Source: Macrolepiota albuminosa (lineage: Eukaryota; Basidiomycota; Agaricomycetes; Agaricales; Agaricaceae). Taken from it: a stretch of DNA of 64,000 nucleotides. Below, in pieces: positions 33,533 to 44,540 of the stretch. Position 1 is the first letter of the stretch. Each line of letters opens with the position of its first letter. The stretch covers positions 5,998,947 through 6,062,946 of the forward strand of contig JAMWFC010000049.1 in assembly GCA_027475525.1 (NCBI GenBank), read 5' to 3'. A program made the position numbers and the translations under genes. The notes beneath the pieces were generated by a model. That model saw nothing but the letters and a program-made list of their open reading frames with translations, had not been told where the DNA came from and searched no databases.

Positions 33533-34467
33533 TGATGACGCCCAAAGTTTGATCAGTAACAAATATAACTATAGTGTTACCGTACCAATTGCTTGCGTTG
33601 GGCACGCTAAAGTAATGAGGGAGTTCCGGGCAGGTCCCAGAGAACGCGCCTGTGAAAAAGATGAAAAGTCGGTAATGGGTGTCGGCAAGTGTAAAGCGCT
33701 AAGGTACAGCGCCTATGAAGAAGCGGTAAGTGAGCATGGCAAGATGAGTGGCAAGAACGCGGTAAGCTTAGCAAGGTCTAAGCGTTGATAGTGCCTGCCG
33801 TAGCTGCAAGGCGCAAATAAGTCAAAGGTTGGCGATAGTCTGCAACTGCCGATAAGTTCGACGTTGCTGACCGTAAACGAAATCTTGAGCGTAAGGGAGA
33901 GTGAAGAAGTGGAAGCAGAAAACTCTCGTCTATTCTGATGATATTGTACAAGTTGGTAAGTACTTTTATACTACAAAGAGTTTGCAGTCGCCAGTGGCCA
34001 AAGAGCTGTAAACTAGAAAATTTTACAAGGGGTAGCTCCAACGGTTTCAGATCCCTGCTGTCCATTCAAGACCCTTAGCGGCGTCAGGCGGCAGATCGCG
34101 ACGCTAAACCATCAATCCATCCTTCTTCTGTCTATCAACATACCTAAGCAGTGTCAGGCGCCGAATCGGTGGCGCTAAGCAATGTCAGCCGCCAAGGTCA
34201 AACGCCAAGCTGTCTGTTGGTTTTTGACAGATCATCAATCTTCTCGCTAAGCGCTGTCGTCAGTGACTGATGCCATCTGTCAGTTGTCATTCCTGCTGCC
34301 GTCGGCGCTATCATTGATCGGATCTGCTTCTTGCCGTGTCCGGCCGTCGGAAATGGCTTAAAATAGGTAGAACGTGTTCGCCAAGTTCGGAACAAGTGCG
34401 GCAAGGTTTCCGGAGCCAGTGCCGAGCCTGCCGTTGATGCGCCTAACCTGTATAGGGTCCTATCAAC
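33533..34467 (-). repeat. A2 5' LTR
   Basis: 935 bp, partner of 15777-16709. Ends CCTATCA and joins directly to an LTR-C fragment. Confidence 0.93.
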
Positions 34468-34861
34468 GGTAGTCTTGATATTGCCATAAACTTGTCTCTA
34501 TACTCTCTTGTCTACTTTGTACTTATCTCAATCTATCTGTCTTATCCTCTCAAGTCTCTCAGCCCTCTAAAAGTCTCACTTCAATTCTAACTCAGTCTCC
34601 CAGTCTTAGTCTCTTTCTCTGATCACCCCTCCTCTCCTCCACCCTAGCAAGGCTCTGCCTACTCCTGCCCCGTATTCTGGACTTAGCCCAGGATCCTGCT
34701 CCACCTCTCCCTATGAATTCCGGCGCTCTGTAGCCACCCCACGCCCCACCCAAAGCCCTGGAACTCATCCTCCGTTACTCGGAGACTCTCCGTAGACTTC
34801 GAGTCCGCCTAGTAAGGACCCGCTTGCCCCCGGAGGCCCCTGTCGTCAGCGGAACGTGACA
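34468..34861 (+). repeat. LTR fragment of a third family (C)
   Basis: Starts at GGTAGTCTTGATATTG, the same start-site word as family B, and ends TCAGCGGAACGTGACA, close to the B LTR end. The sequence between is different (CT-rich). It looks like the R-U5 portion of an LTR from a relative of B. The U3 portion is not found on the other side of A2. Confidence 0.65.
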
Positions 34862-34983
34862 ACATCTACTAAAAAACAAACAAAAAAGGCAAGAATTTGT
34901 CAGCCTTAGTCAGAAACTGTCAAAACTGACTAAGCACATCATTTCCACAAAACGGTTGTCCCATATTATATAGACAAGCTACG
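34862..34983. other. AT-rich flank of Helitron tail
   Basis: No coding potential seen. Separates the LTR-C end from the Helitron hairpins; it could be the Helitron's target or part of its end. Confidence 0.3.
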
Positions 34984-35034
34984 ATTCGTGCCTTTGGCAC
35001 GAATTTCATAACTCGTTGGGGGCTTCGCCCCCAA
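34984..35034 (-). promoter_or_regulatory. Two hairpins, candidate Helitron 3' terminus
   Basis: ATTCGTGCC-ttt-GGCACGAAT (34984-35004) and TTGGGGGC-ttc-GCCCCCAA (35016-35034) are perfect inverted repeats. They lie downstream of the helicase gene on its strand. A hairpin just before the 3' end is a Helitron hallmark. I did not find a clear CTRR end next to it (CTTG follows), so the exact end is uncertain. Confidence 0.45.
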
Positions 35035-35046
35035 ACCCCCCCCAAC

Positions 35047-35216
35047 TAAGCCTCCACCCTAACCTCACTTCATTCGGTTAGGGCTCCAAGTATGTATAAG
35101 TAACTTAGCCTCCACACTTCATTCAGTTAGGGCTCCAAGTATGTATATAAGTAACTCAGCCTTCACCCCAACCTCACTTCGTTCGGTTAGGGGTTCCAAA
35201 TATGTATATTCATAAC
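35047..35216. repeat. Tandem repeat, three ~55-60 bp units
   Basis: Imperfect units of the form CCTCCACCCTAACC ... CTCCAAGTATGTATA. Each holds the inverted repeat CCTAACC/GGTTAGG in a more or less degraded form. Confidence 0.7.
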
Positions 35217-35306
35217 TCAACTTCTATCATGACTTACTTTCATTATGTCTTACTGGTTCAAGCATATGTTGTTAAAGAATAGAAAGTTCACATTTATCAA
35301 GAAATG

Positions 35307-35539
35307 ATGTTACAATTCCAAGTTATATATATTCTATTAGTACAGTATCAACAAATATCAAGTTAGATGCTAAAATATAAAAGTTAGTAATAAGTAGGTA
35401 ATTAACAATCATACTCACATTTGTAAACCCAAAAAATAATGCTACAATTCCAAGTTATATGTACAGTATCAAGTTAGATGCTAAAATATAAAGTTAGTAA
35501 TAAGTATATAATTAACAATCACACTTACATTTGTAAACC
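35307..35539. repeat. Imperfect duplication, ~120 and ~100 bp
   Basis: Copies at about 35307-35430 and 35438-35539 share TACAATTCCAAGTTATAT, AGTTAGATGCTAAAATATAA and ACATTTGTAAACC. The second copy contains the last codons of the helicase, so the gene's 3' end was duplicated. Confidence 0.7.
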
Positions 35540-36419
35540 ATTAAGAACTTCTTGATACACAATATTTGCAGTCGCTCTTGATGTATTTTCTTCTGACAAA
35601 ATCACCTTGATACGATCTCCTGATGTGCATCGAGAAAGTGCAACATAGAGTTGGCCATGTGTAAAAACCGGTGATCGAAGGTCCAATCCAACATGCTTGA
35701 CTGATTGCCCTTGAGACTTGTTGATAGTCATAGCAAAGGCCAATCAAATTGGAAACTGTCTCCTGCATAATGGTATGGGCAAATCCTCTTCAGAGGCATC
35801 TAGATTGATCCTTGGAATCAAAACAGTTGAACCTGCAAACTTGGCATCTCCACTGATAATACGACATCTGAGAACTCTAGTGCTGATGTGAGTGATAATC
35901 ATTCTTGTTCCATTGCAAAGTCCTTTGGTTGTGTCCAGATTCCTGAGAAGCATGACAGGAACTCCAATCTTCAAAGCCAGTTTAGCCAAAGGCAAACTAC
36001 TGGCTTTCAAAGAGTTGAGATATTCCACAGGATATAATGCAAGGCCATCAGGATTCCTGTTATCAGAGAGAACAGAATCTGCACTCTGTAAGATCCTTTC
36101 TTCCCCTGGATACCTCTCTAGAACTTCTGCATTGATCTCCTCTATATCAGAGTTCTTGCCAGAGAGAATAGTCTGGTCCAGGTAATACTGATCATTTTGA
36201 GGATGACCAATATCAGGATATGTGGAAGAAATCAATCCAGTGATAGAATTGTCATCACAGATCATCCTTTCAGGCAGTTTGACTGTTTCTCCAGGTCCTA
36301 GATTTTTTCCTGCACCAACATCCAACAACCAAGCTGCATAAGCAATATTGTCTACAGTCTGCTCCAACCACATATTTTGGACCAAGTAATGGACTTGAAT
36401 ATTATCCCAAAGTTGGCCT
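35525..36419 (-). pseudogene. Helitron PIF1-type helicase, C-terminal part
   Basis: A single frame from 36419 to 35525 broken by one TGA (35746-35744). It shows the C-terminal motifs of the PIF1-like helicase of eukaryotic Helitrons: AAWLLDVGAGKN, GVPVMLLRNLDTTKGLCNGTRM, then [13 protein letters not shown] and LYVALSRC. The usual residue before LAFAMT is Arg, so the stop is probably a CGA-to-TGA change. The N-terminal half (Rep and helicase motifs I-II) is cut off by the B3 LTR at 36420 and would lie beyond the right edge. In Helitrons this helicase is part of the rolling-circle Rep-helicase transposase. Confidence 0.85.
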
Positions 36420-37184
36420 TGTCAGGTTCCGCTGAGTCAGGGGCTTTCCAGGAAAGCAACGCCCTTACAATGCGGACTTGACCTACGAATACTCGGGTGT
36501 CTGGAACTCCGGGGCTAGGGCTCTGGGGTTCAAGACGGGGACAGGGGCAATCCCAGGAGAGGGGACTAAGTCCGGGGGTTTTGGGTTGAGAGAAGCTGAG
36601 GGTTGGAAGGGGGTCGAGTCGTGAACCGGAGGTTCTAAGATGAGACCAAGTTAGTAACTTAAGAATTGCGAAGTGCGTACCAAACTTAGAGCACACAAAT
36701 ACTCAGGCGTGCCAGTCGAAGCGTACCAATCAAGGCGTACCAGTCAAGCAAGAGGGCACACAATAACCAAAGTAATATCAAGACTAGCGAATACAACGGA
36801 GAACTATGCTATAAGTACTACGGGACTGTGTCTTGGGATTCCGGGGTGTCTGGGATGAGCTCCGGGGGTCATTGAGTAGCGGGCAGGGACTGTATACCTG
36901 GATCGCAGGAGTGGGGATGTGCGATCAATTGGCGCAGAGGGAGCAGTGATGCGTAATGCGTGATGGCTGGGGGTGAGTCGCATGATCCGATCGCTGATGG
37001 CAGGGGGTCCCGGGGTCCGTGAGGCGGGGTTCCGGGGGGGGTTGGCTGATGGCGGTCCCTGATGCGCGTGATGGCGGCGTCGGTGGCTGTGGGAGCGGGG
37101 CGTGCTGTGGGGTCGGTGAAAGAGGTTTCCGGATGGGGCTCCGGGGATGTCCCGGGCAGGTTCCGGAGGGGAGGGGTCGTGACA
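36420..37184 (-). repeat. B3 3' LTR
   Basis: 765 bp, complement of TGTCACG ... CCTGACA. Start-site word at 36785-36774. The insertion splits the Helitron helicase; the left flank is GGCCT (36415-36419). Confidence 0.93.
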
Positions 37185-37197
37185 TCACCCCCCTCTC
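37185..37197 (-). promoter_or_regulatory. B3 polypurine tract
   Basis: Complement of GAGAGGGGGGTGA, next to the 3' LTR as in B1. Confidence 0.8.
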
Positions 37198-37308
37198 AGC
37201 GCCGAGACCCTCCGAGGCACGTGTAGTCAGGGGTTCGGACCGGGGAGCATGGGATCCGGCGCCTGTTGTACCATGTAACGAAAAAAATTTTACCATCAAC
37301 TTTAACTA

Positions 37309-39060
37309 TGTCGCGTACACCGACGCATTCCCCGACGCCCCCGCAGACTAACGAGGTCACGCCCCTTATGGCGTGGGGAGACCGGGACGCGCGCTATTGA
37401 GCTTGTCATGACTGGGAGCGCGTGGCGGCGCTCGCCCAACAACGTCAGTGTTCCCGCATTGTCCGCTCACCCCACTAACCTTCCTTTTTTAGAACAACGC
37501 AACACTCTGCCCTGGAGGCGGGCCCCAGCCGGATCCTGGAGCCTGCTCCCGATGCAGGCCCCAGTGCCTCTCCAGGGTCCCACCCTAGTCGTCCCACGCC
37601 CACCTTTGCGCGGATGATGGTCCGCCACCCCCGTCCACAGCCCCCTGTTTCCATCGCTTCGGGATGGTGATAGGGGCCGTGTCAGAGGTCCCAGAGGATC
37701 AGCGCGTTGTGTGGGCAGCCGTGATGCAGGAGTTGTTTGGGGAGGCTCTGGAGAGGCGCCAGGGTCTACCCGCCCATGCCTGGTGTGTGAGTAACGGACC
37801 GGTAAGTGGCCCTCTAGCCCTGGTCTTCCTTGCTGACTTTGGCGCAGTGCAAGCACTGCGCCTGACAGATGGTCCCTTGTTTATTTGAGGCCCCGAGCCC
37901 CTCGTCCTGCTGGGACACGTCTGTGTGCGAGGCCTGCCGCCTCAACCATGAGCGGTGTTCCGTGTCAGCGCCGTGGAGGGCACGTTGCGTCTCCTGGGAG
38001 CAGGGGTGGCCGCTGGGGGGAATCACCCAGAGGATGGGAGTCAAGGAGCAGGACTGGGTGGTGGAGCCGGTGGGGGAGGGGGTGGGGCCGGTGGGGGAGG
38101 GGGCAGGTCCGGTGGGGGAAACGCCCGCGACGTCCGCGGGGACGTCCAGTGGAGAGTCGTCCGGGTGGGGGGCTGGGGCCGGCCCGTGGTCCTCATTACT
38201 CGTCGGGTGACCCGGGCCGGGACTGGGAGTCACGAGGGTCGAGGGGGGCGCCTGGACAAAGGGAAGAGGCAGGCATCGCCCAGTCCCTCCCCGGGGCCCT
38301 CCAAGAGGGCGCGTCTGCCCACGGAGACCCCGTCCCCAGCTTCCCCAGTGCGTCTCTCCCCAGTGACATTTTCTCCACTGTCGGGACGACCGCTGGACGT
38401 CGAGGTGAGGATCCTGCAGGAGCGCCTCGAGCAGGCCGACTGGGAGCGGGAGGAGCGAGAGGAGGGGGCAAGGGAGGATGCGGCGATCTGGAGGGGGCTG
38501 GAGGAGGGCCGTGAGACTGCCCTCTGGGAGCTGGAGGAGCCAAGGCTCAGCTGGACGCGATGAGGGCCAGGCTCGAGCAGGGGGTGGGGCTCCCGGGGCA
38601 GGGTGCCTTGCGCCAGGACATGGTCATCGGGTGTATGGCCTCCCTGAGTGAGTGTCCTTCTTTTCTCGTGGTTGGGTCGATACTGATATTTCCAGGCTGG
38701 GCTCGGGAGCATTGCCTGCTCCTAGACGAGGCTGCCGCGGCGTTTGCGTCCCTGCAAGAGGGGCTATGGTTGGAGGTAGGGAACTCCAGGGTGGAGCGGG
38801 GTCTGGACTTGTTGGGGAGGCTGGTGGTGGCGCATCGCCAAAGAAACGTCCCGGCCCTGGGTTCGTGGTTCGAGCGGGTCCTGGATGAGGGCGAGCAGCT
38901 CCCGTCTTGGGACCAGCTGGCCGAGGAGGTCTGGCGGGAACATGGTCCGGAGGGGGTGGGGGAGGAGTTCCGGGGTTGGCCGAGGGGAGGGGAGGGTGAG
39001 GGTAGCTCGGGGCCCCCATTTTCTTGCAGGTTGCTTGTCTCGTGGTTCGTAGCTCCGTAG
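37309..39060 (+). pseudogene. Family B antisense gene (B3, degenerate, with exon 2)
   Basis: Same gene as in B1, on the strand opposite to the B3 pol. Exon 1 starts at ATG 37309 (MSRTPTHSPTPPQTNE) and has an in-frame TGA after RDARY. Exon 2 (about 37492-37800), missing in B1, is retained, with a GTAAGT donor near 37803. The cysteine exon starts at 37848 and shows CX2C (CKHC), then a TGA at 37863-37865, then Cys ... CEACRLNHERC; five of the six positions are directly readable and the sixth follows the TGA. Later indels break the Pro/Arg region. The C-terminal part (SWFERVLDEGEQLPSWDQL) is conserved with B1. A 5' splice site at ...SLS|GTGAGT near 38643 supports the last intron. Confidence 0.65.
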
Positions 39061-39279
39061 TTGTAGTATAGTGTAATCTCTAGAAAAATGTATATACTTG
39101 GGCGTTGTATTCAAATGATGTAAGTAACGTGGTGGGAAAACAAGAAAGAGTATCTTGCCCAGAATCCGGGGCGCTACTGTGAAAAAGGTACTACAAGGGA
39201 GTAAGATCTAGAAAGGAAAAACAAAAAGTATACGCGGGAGTTGAATCTCTGCTGAGTCCAGAGGCGGGGGTTACACCCA
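39061..39279. other. Convergent 3' region of B3
   Basis: Noncoding; counterpart of 27615-27892. Confidence 0.45.
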
Positions 39280-40602
39280 CTACTGCCGTCTGTGAGTCCT
39301 GCGCCCAGGGGAGTCGCCTCCCGGGTGCTGTTGCTGGAAGTCCCAGAGTTTGTCAAGGGCGCCTTCAAGGTTTCATCGCGGTTCCCAAGTGTCGTCCTCC
39401 GGGCCGTATCCCTTCCATCGTACGAGGAAGTAGGGTCGTCCACGAATGTTTCAGGAGTCAAGGATGTCTTCGACCTCGTAGTGGTACTCATCCTCAACCT
39501 CGACCGGGGGAGGGGGTTCGGGCCGTCGTTCGGAGAAGGGATCCGGGGGGTGTCGTTCCAGGAGGCGGACGTGGAATACCGAGTGTAGGCCTTTAAGTCC
39601 TGGGGGGAGTTCGATCTTGTAGGCGTGGGATGAGACCTTCTTCAAAATTTTGAACAGGCTGAGGTGCTTGTGATCGAGTTTTGGGAAGGGCCAGCAGGTG
39701 TGGAGGTGGCATCGATCTAACCATACCTTTGTCCCAGGGGTCTAGTCAGGGGTGTCTTCCCATTTTCGGTCGGCATGTTTCGCATAGGCCCGGTTTGCAG
39801 TGTCAATCTCTTCCCGGAGGAACTCGTGGAGGGACTGGAGGTCCCGGGCGACCTCATGGGCGGCATGCGACGGGATGTCCCGGAGTGAGAGCGTCAGTCA
39901 AGGGTGGTATCCTTTGTTGGCAAAGAAAGGCGATACCCCAGTGGCAGAGTGCGGCGTGTTGTTGTAGGTGAACTCGGCCAGGGGGAGCTCGGCGTGCCAG
40001 TCGTCCTGCAAGTAGTTGACGTACAGCCGGAGGTACTGCTCGAGGGACTGGTTGACCCTTTCGGTTTGGCCGTCGGTTTTGGGGTGGTAGGCGGTAGAGA
40101 GGTTAGTCTTTACTTCAAGTGCCTTACACAGGGAAGTCCAAAACTTGGATACGAAGAGGGGGCCACGGTTGGAAACGATATCGTCCGGGAGACTGTGTTT
40201 GGCAAAGACGTGCTCGAGGAACAGCCGGGTGAAGTCTGGGGTGGTATCCGTAGTGTGGCAGGGTAGGAAGATGCCCTGTTTGGTTAGCTTGCACACAACG
40301 ATGAGAATGGCATTGAACCCTTCAGATTCTGGGAGCTCGATGATGTGGTCCAGAGATATGGAGGACCAGGGGCGTTGTCCGACCAGCAGGGGTTTCAGGA
40401 GTCCGTATGGTTGGTGTTGGGGGACCTTGGCCCGGAGGCAGGGCTCGCATGATCGAATGTAACGGGTCACGTCCTTCTTCAACCCTGGCCAAAAGTAAGT
40501 CCGGGAGATAAGCTAGAGGGTCTTACATATTCCAGGATGTCCCCAGAGCTTGTGGTCGTGGTGTTGACGGAGGACGTTGTAGCAAAGTCGGGCATGATCC
40601 GG
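39280..40602 (-). pseudogene. pol: B3 pol 3' part: integrase and chromodomain, split by A3
   Basis: Aligns with the B1 integrase from [15 protein letters not shown] to the terminal TAG at 39282-39280. The catalytic Glu is present (DGQTERVNQ). The chromodomain reads [17 protein letters not shown] with CGA at the position of the B1 stop, but has its own TGA after EDILDS. Further stops include TAG for Trp near 39743 and TAG for Gln near 40514. The frame continues across A3 at 62273. Confidence 0.88.
40599..40602. repeat. A3 target-site duplication, left
   Basis: CCGG here and at 62273-62276. The unbroken B1 sequence at this place is GATCCGGGACAT on the matching strand, so the duplication is 4 bp. 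Confidence 0.85.
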
Positions 40603-41536
40603 TGATGACGCCCAAAGTTTGGTCAGTAACAAATGTAGGTATAGTGTTACCGTACCAATTGCTTGCGTTGGGTGCGCTAAAGTAATGAGGGAGTCCTGGG
40701 CAGGTTCCAGAGAACGCGCCTGTGAAAAAGATGAAAAGTCGGTAACGGGTGTCGGCAAGTGTAAAGCGCTAAGGTACAGCGCCTATGAAGAAGCGGTAAG
40801 TGAGCACGGCAAGATGAGTGGCAAGAACGCGGTAAGCTTAGCGAGGTCTAAGCGTCGATAGTGCCTGCCGTAGCTGCAAGGCGCGAATAAGTCGAAGGTT
40901 GGCGATAGTCTGCAACTGCCAATAGGTTCGATGTTGCCGACCATAAACGAAATCTTGAGCGTAAGGGAGACTGAAGAAGTGGGAGCAGGAAACTCTGGTC
41001 TATTCTGCTGATGATTGTACAAGTCGGTAAGTACTTTTATACTACAAAGAGTTCGCCGTCGCCAGTGGCCAAAGAGCGGTAAACTAGAAAATTTTATGAG
41101 GGGTAGCTCCAACTGTTTCAGATCCCTGCCGTCCATTCAAGACCCTTAGCGGCGTCAGGCGGCAAATCGCGATGCTAAACCATCAATCCATCCTTCTTCT
41201 GTCTATCAACATATCTAAACGGTGTCAGGCGCCAAATTGGTAGTGCTAAGCGATGTCAGCCGCCAAGGTCAAACGCCAAGCTGTCTGTCGGTTTTTGACA
41301 GATCATCAATCTTCTCGCTAAGTGCTGTCGTCAGTGACTGATGCCATCTGTCAGTTGTCATTCCTGCTGCCGTTGGCGCTATCATTGATCGGATCTGCTT
41401 CTTGCCGTGTCCAGCTGTTGGGAATTGCTTAAAATAGGTAGAACGCGTGCGCTAAGTTTGGGATGAGTGTGGCAAGGTTTCCGGAGCCGGTGCCGAGCCT
41501 GCTGTTGATGCGCCTAACCTGTATAGGGTCCTATCA
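40603..41536 (-). repeat. A3 3' LTR
   Basis: 934 bp family A LTR; partner at 61340-62272. Confidence 0.94.
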
Positions 41537-41545
41537 TCTCCCCCC
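41537..41545 (-). promoter_or_regulatory. A3 polypurine tract
   Basis: Element-sense GGGGGGAGA abuts the LTR, as in A1. Confidence 0.85.
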
Positions 41546-41556
41546 AACTGAAAAAT

Positions 41557-41572
41557 TGACTGTCCTCAGTCA
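41557..41572. promoter_or_regulatory. Conserved palindrome (A3)
   Basis: TGACTG-TCCT-CAGTCA, identical to A1. Confidence 0.4.
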
Positions 41573-41704
41573 CCAAATAAGGCTACCGTTACCGTTTTTG
41601 TGACATGTGGCCCGTGCGTTCTTGAGATTTGGTTTATAGTCCTGGCGCATGAGTGTGGACTTCGTTTCTTCTCCCATCTTTTATCTGGCGCTCTATTAAA
41701 ATAA

Positions 41705-44110
41705 ATGTCTTTCCGCATTCCAACTCCGCCCCCTGTTCCCTCCCGTGAGGCTCAAGACGCCGCCTCTGCTTATATTGAAAAGGCGAATCACTTTATCAGG
41801 CGCATCGAGGGTGTTGGCATGGAGGCGCCTGCAAATTTGGTAGTTGGCGTGATGAAATTGTTGGAGCGGTGGTATGAGATGCGAGTCCTTGGCGTTGGGT
41901 GGGATCGGGAGATTGAAGTGCAGGAGTGGTGCCGGGCACGGTACGTCGACAATCGTGGCGCGGAGTGGTTAGCGCCCTTCTCCCGTTTCATAAGTTGCTT
42001 TTGTTGCCTGCCATGTCGCTTAGCTGATTGCTCTCTAGGTGCCTCCTCCCGTCCCTACGATCAAGGACAAGTTGGAGGATATCTTGTCAGGTGCCTTGCC
42101 GATGACGGTAAGCGCACCTGCGGCAGAGTGAGTATTCCTAACCCATTCCTTTGACCTTAGCTTTGGTCTGACTTGTCGCCTCGTAGTAAACAGGAGGTGC
42201 TTGCGCCCTTGGCACGGATGCAGGTGGAGGAGGAACTCGCTACCGCCGCCTCTCGTGACGCCAAGGAGATTACAAGGGCGCTAGAAGAGTGGGCACGTGC
42301 GCAGGCATTGGCAGAGGAGATGGAGGAGATTGACCGTGGGAGGGCGCCAGTTGCCAAAGAACAGAGCAAGGTTTCGCACGCCGGCAGTGCACAGAGCCCA
42401 GCACTGCCGGCTAGCAGGAAGGGCTCCCCAGTAAAGCCGGGTAAGGCTTTGAAAAAAGTGAGTTTTGGCCTATTCTTGCCGCTGCCGTGCCACGCTAACC
42501 ACTGTTTCCAAGTCTTGCAAGGGAAAGGCTCCCCAGTATGCGGTAAGTATTCTTTTTGGACCTAGGTGGTGTTTACCAACCTATGCCTGCAGGCGCCAAC
42601 GCAAAGTTTCTTCGACGACAAGGAGCTGAAAGGCTTGCTTTTGCCACGTCGGGAGGAGGCCGTCCTTGACAAGGGGCAGGAGGCCGGGGTTGTAATGGAG
42701 GAGATGAAGGGGAAGAAGACTGTTTCCCTGGCGACCTGGCAGGCCTTTAAGGAGGCGCGAGGAGCGGTAAGTGACTTTTCCATCTTTTAAGCTCTCGCTG
42801 ACTTGTAGCACTAGTGTGACAAGTGCTGGGCGGATAACGACCCAGAAGGCTGCTGGTTCCCGACTGGGGCCCAGCCTTGCTATCGCTGTGGTGCCCTCAA
42901 GTGCGCTTGCACCATCGACGGGGCCAAAAGTCGCGAGCGTGGCGGCGCGCCAGACGCACTTGTTGAGAAGACATTTTCGGGCGCTGTTTTGGTGAGAAGG
43001 GCCAGGGAGTTTGTGGAGGGCCAAAAGAGGAAGGTTGCCGCCGGAGAAATGGCAGCCATTGGACATACCTCCTTAGCGTTGCCGACGCGCCAAGGAGATG
43101 GGTCAGAAACAGTCGGCAATCGAGGCGCTGGAGAGCGCCAAGGGACTTCGGTCCCAGAAAAACGACCAGCCCCTTCCCCAAGCAAGGGGAAGGGCAAAGC
43201 AAAGCGCCCTCATGTGGTTTCGTCGTCGCCTTCCCCCTCGCCAGTGCCAAAGGACACCGAAATGGAGGACCTGGAGAAGGCGTTGGCGGCTAGTCGCCTC
43301 CCGCCTCGTGACACAGAGGCTGGCCCCAGCAGTCTTTTGTCGCCCATTCACTTGGCGGCAAGGTCTCTTGGCAGGGAGCAGGAGGAGGGAGAGCGGGAGG
43401 CGCCTCAAGAGGAGCGGGAAGACGCTCCCGCAGATGTCAAGATGGAGGTGGAGGAGAAGGCAGAGGGGGCGGCAACAGGAGGGGATGAAGACGCCGAGGG
43501 TGAAGAAGAGACCCTGGCGATGCAACAGGAAGGCGACAAGGTGGTGGCAGGCAAAGGGCAGGGAGCGGCAGAAGAGGTGGTAGAGGGCGAGGGGGCGGTA
43601 GCTGCAGGAGTGGCCAGGGAGGAGCCTGAGTGGCGCTGGCTGCCTCCCTACAGTAGCGTTGCCCCTTGGGAGGTTTCAGACCCCAAGGACATTGCCGGAC
43701 TGGAGCCTAGACGCCCCGTGGTTGCCAGGGTCAATCCCGCGTGGACCCCCCAGCCGCAGCCAATGGTCACAGGCGACGCTTTCAACTGGCTGGGACAAGA
43801 CCTTGTGTACCTGGTGGTGGCGCTTAACCCACGGGAGATGCTGGAGAGGTTTTTGAGGAGGGCGGCAACGATGGAGTCGTCCATGGAGCGGGAGTGGGAA
43901 CGAGTCCGGGGTCAACTGATGGCGCTGCACTTGTGCTACTCCAACCTGGGCCGTAGTCTTCACGTCCTGCGCGACTACCAAGCGGATTGCCAAGCTGCTA
44001 TGGATTGGCAGACCGCCAACAATATCTTGCTGGGCGACCTGCTTCCTCTTCGCGACTTGTTGTTGCCAATTTCTGACAATTCTCTGCCCATGGACGATGA
44101 CAGTGATTAA
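41705..44110 (+). pseudogene. Family A antisense gene (A3, one donor lost)
   Basis: Same six-exon gene as A1. Exon 1 (41705-41989) is open, but its donor is AT instead of GT (41990-41991), so intron 1 may not be removed. The other introns keep GT-AG ends. Exon 6 (42815-44110) is open to a TAA and keeps the cluster CDKC-X8-C-X8-CYRC-X6-C. The Glu-rich middle region differs in length from A1 while the cysteine cluster and the C-terminal segment (EWRWLPPYS ... MALHLCYSNLGRSLHVLRDYQ) are close. The pattern of change, free in the acidic linker and tight at both folded-looking ends, argues for past selection on the protein. Confidence 0.75.
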
Positions 44111-44540
44111 ACAAACCTTAGTGTAGATAGGTCATTTACTGTATAGCTTTTTGACGCCGCCAGTTTCTTTTATAATTATATTTTGCCGCTTCCTTGCCGA
44201 GTGTAAGGGTGAATCCTGAAATCTGAGTTAGCGAAGCAGCCAAAAGAAAAACAAAGAAAGTAAAGCTAAGCGGCAAGCATTCTAAAGGAGGTTTTAGCAA
44301 TATGTATCAAATGAGAGGGACTTGGACAAATTTTTGAGGAAAAGGGAAACGCTCAGTAAGTCATCATAGCGAAAAAACCCTTGGCAAGAGTTGCACAATG
44401 CGCTAAGCGCTGGCGACGTGCTAGCACTGCGACTTGACTAAGTAAGAAAATGTCTGTTGGATATGGTATAGTAAGTATCGGCAAGAAAGATAAGTAAGGT
44501 AAGTAATAGAAAGAAAGAGCTTATCAATTTATAGTCTTTT
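44111..44540. other. Convergent 3' region of A3
   Basis: Noncoding counterpart of 3315-3747. Confidence 0.5.
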
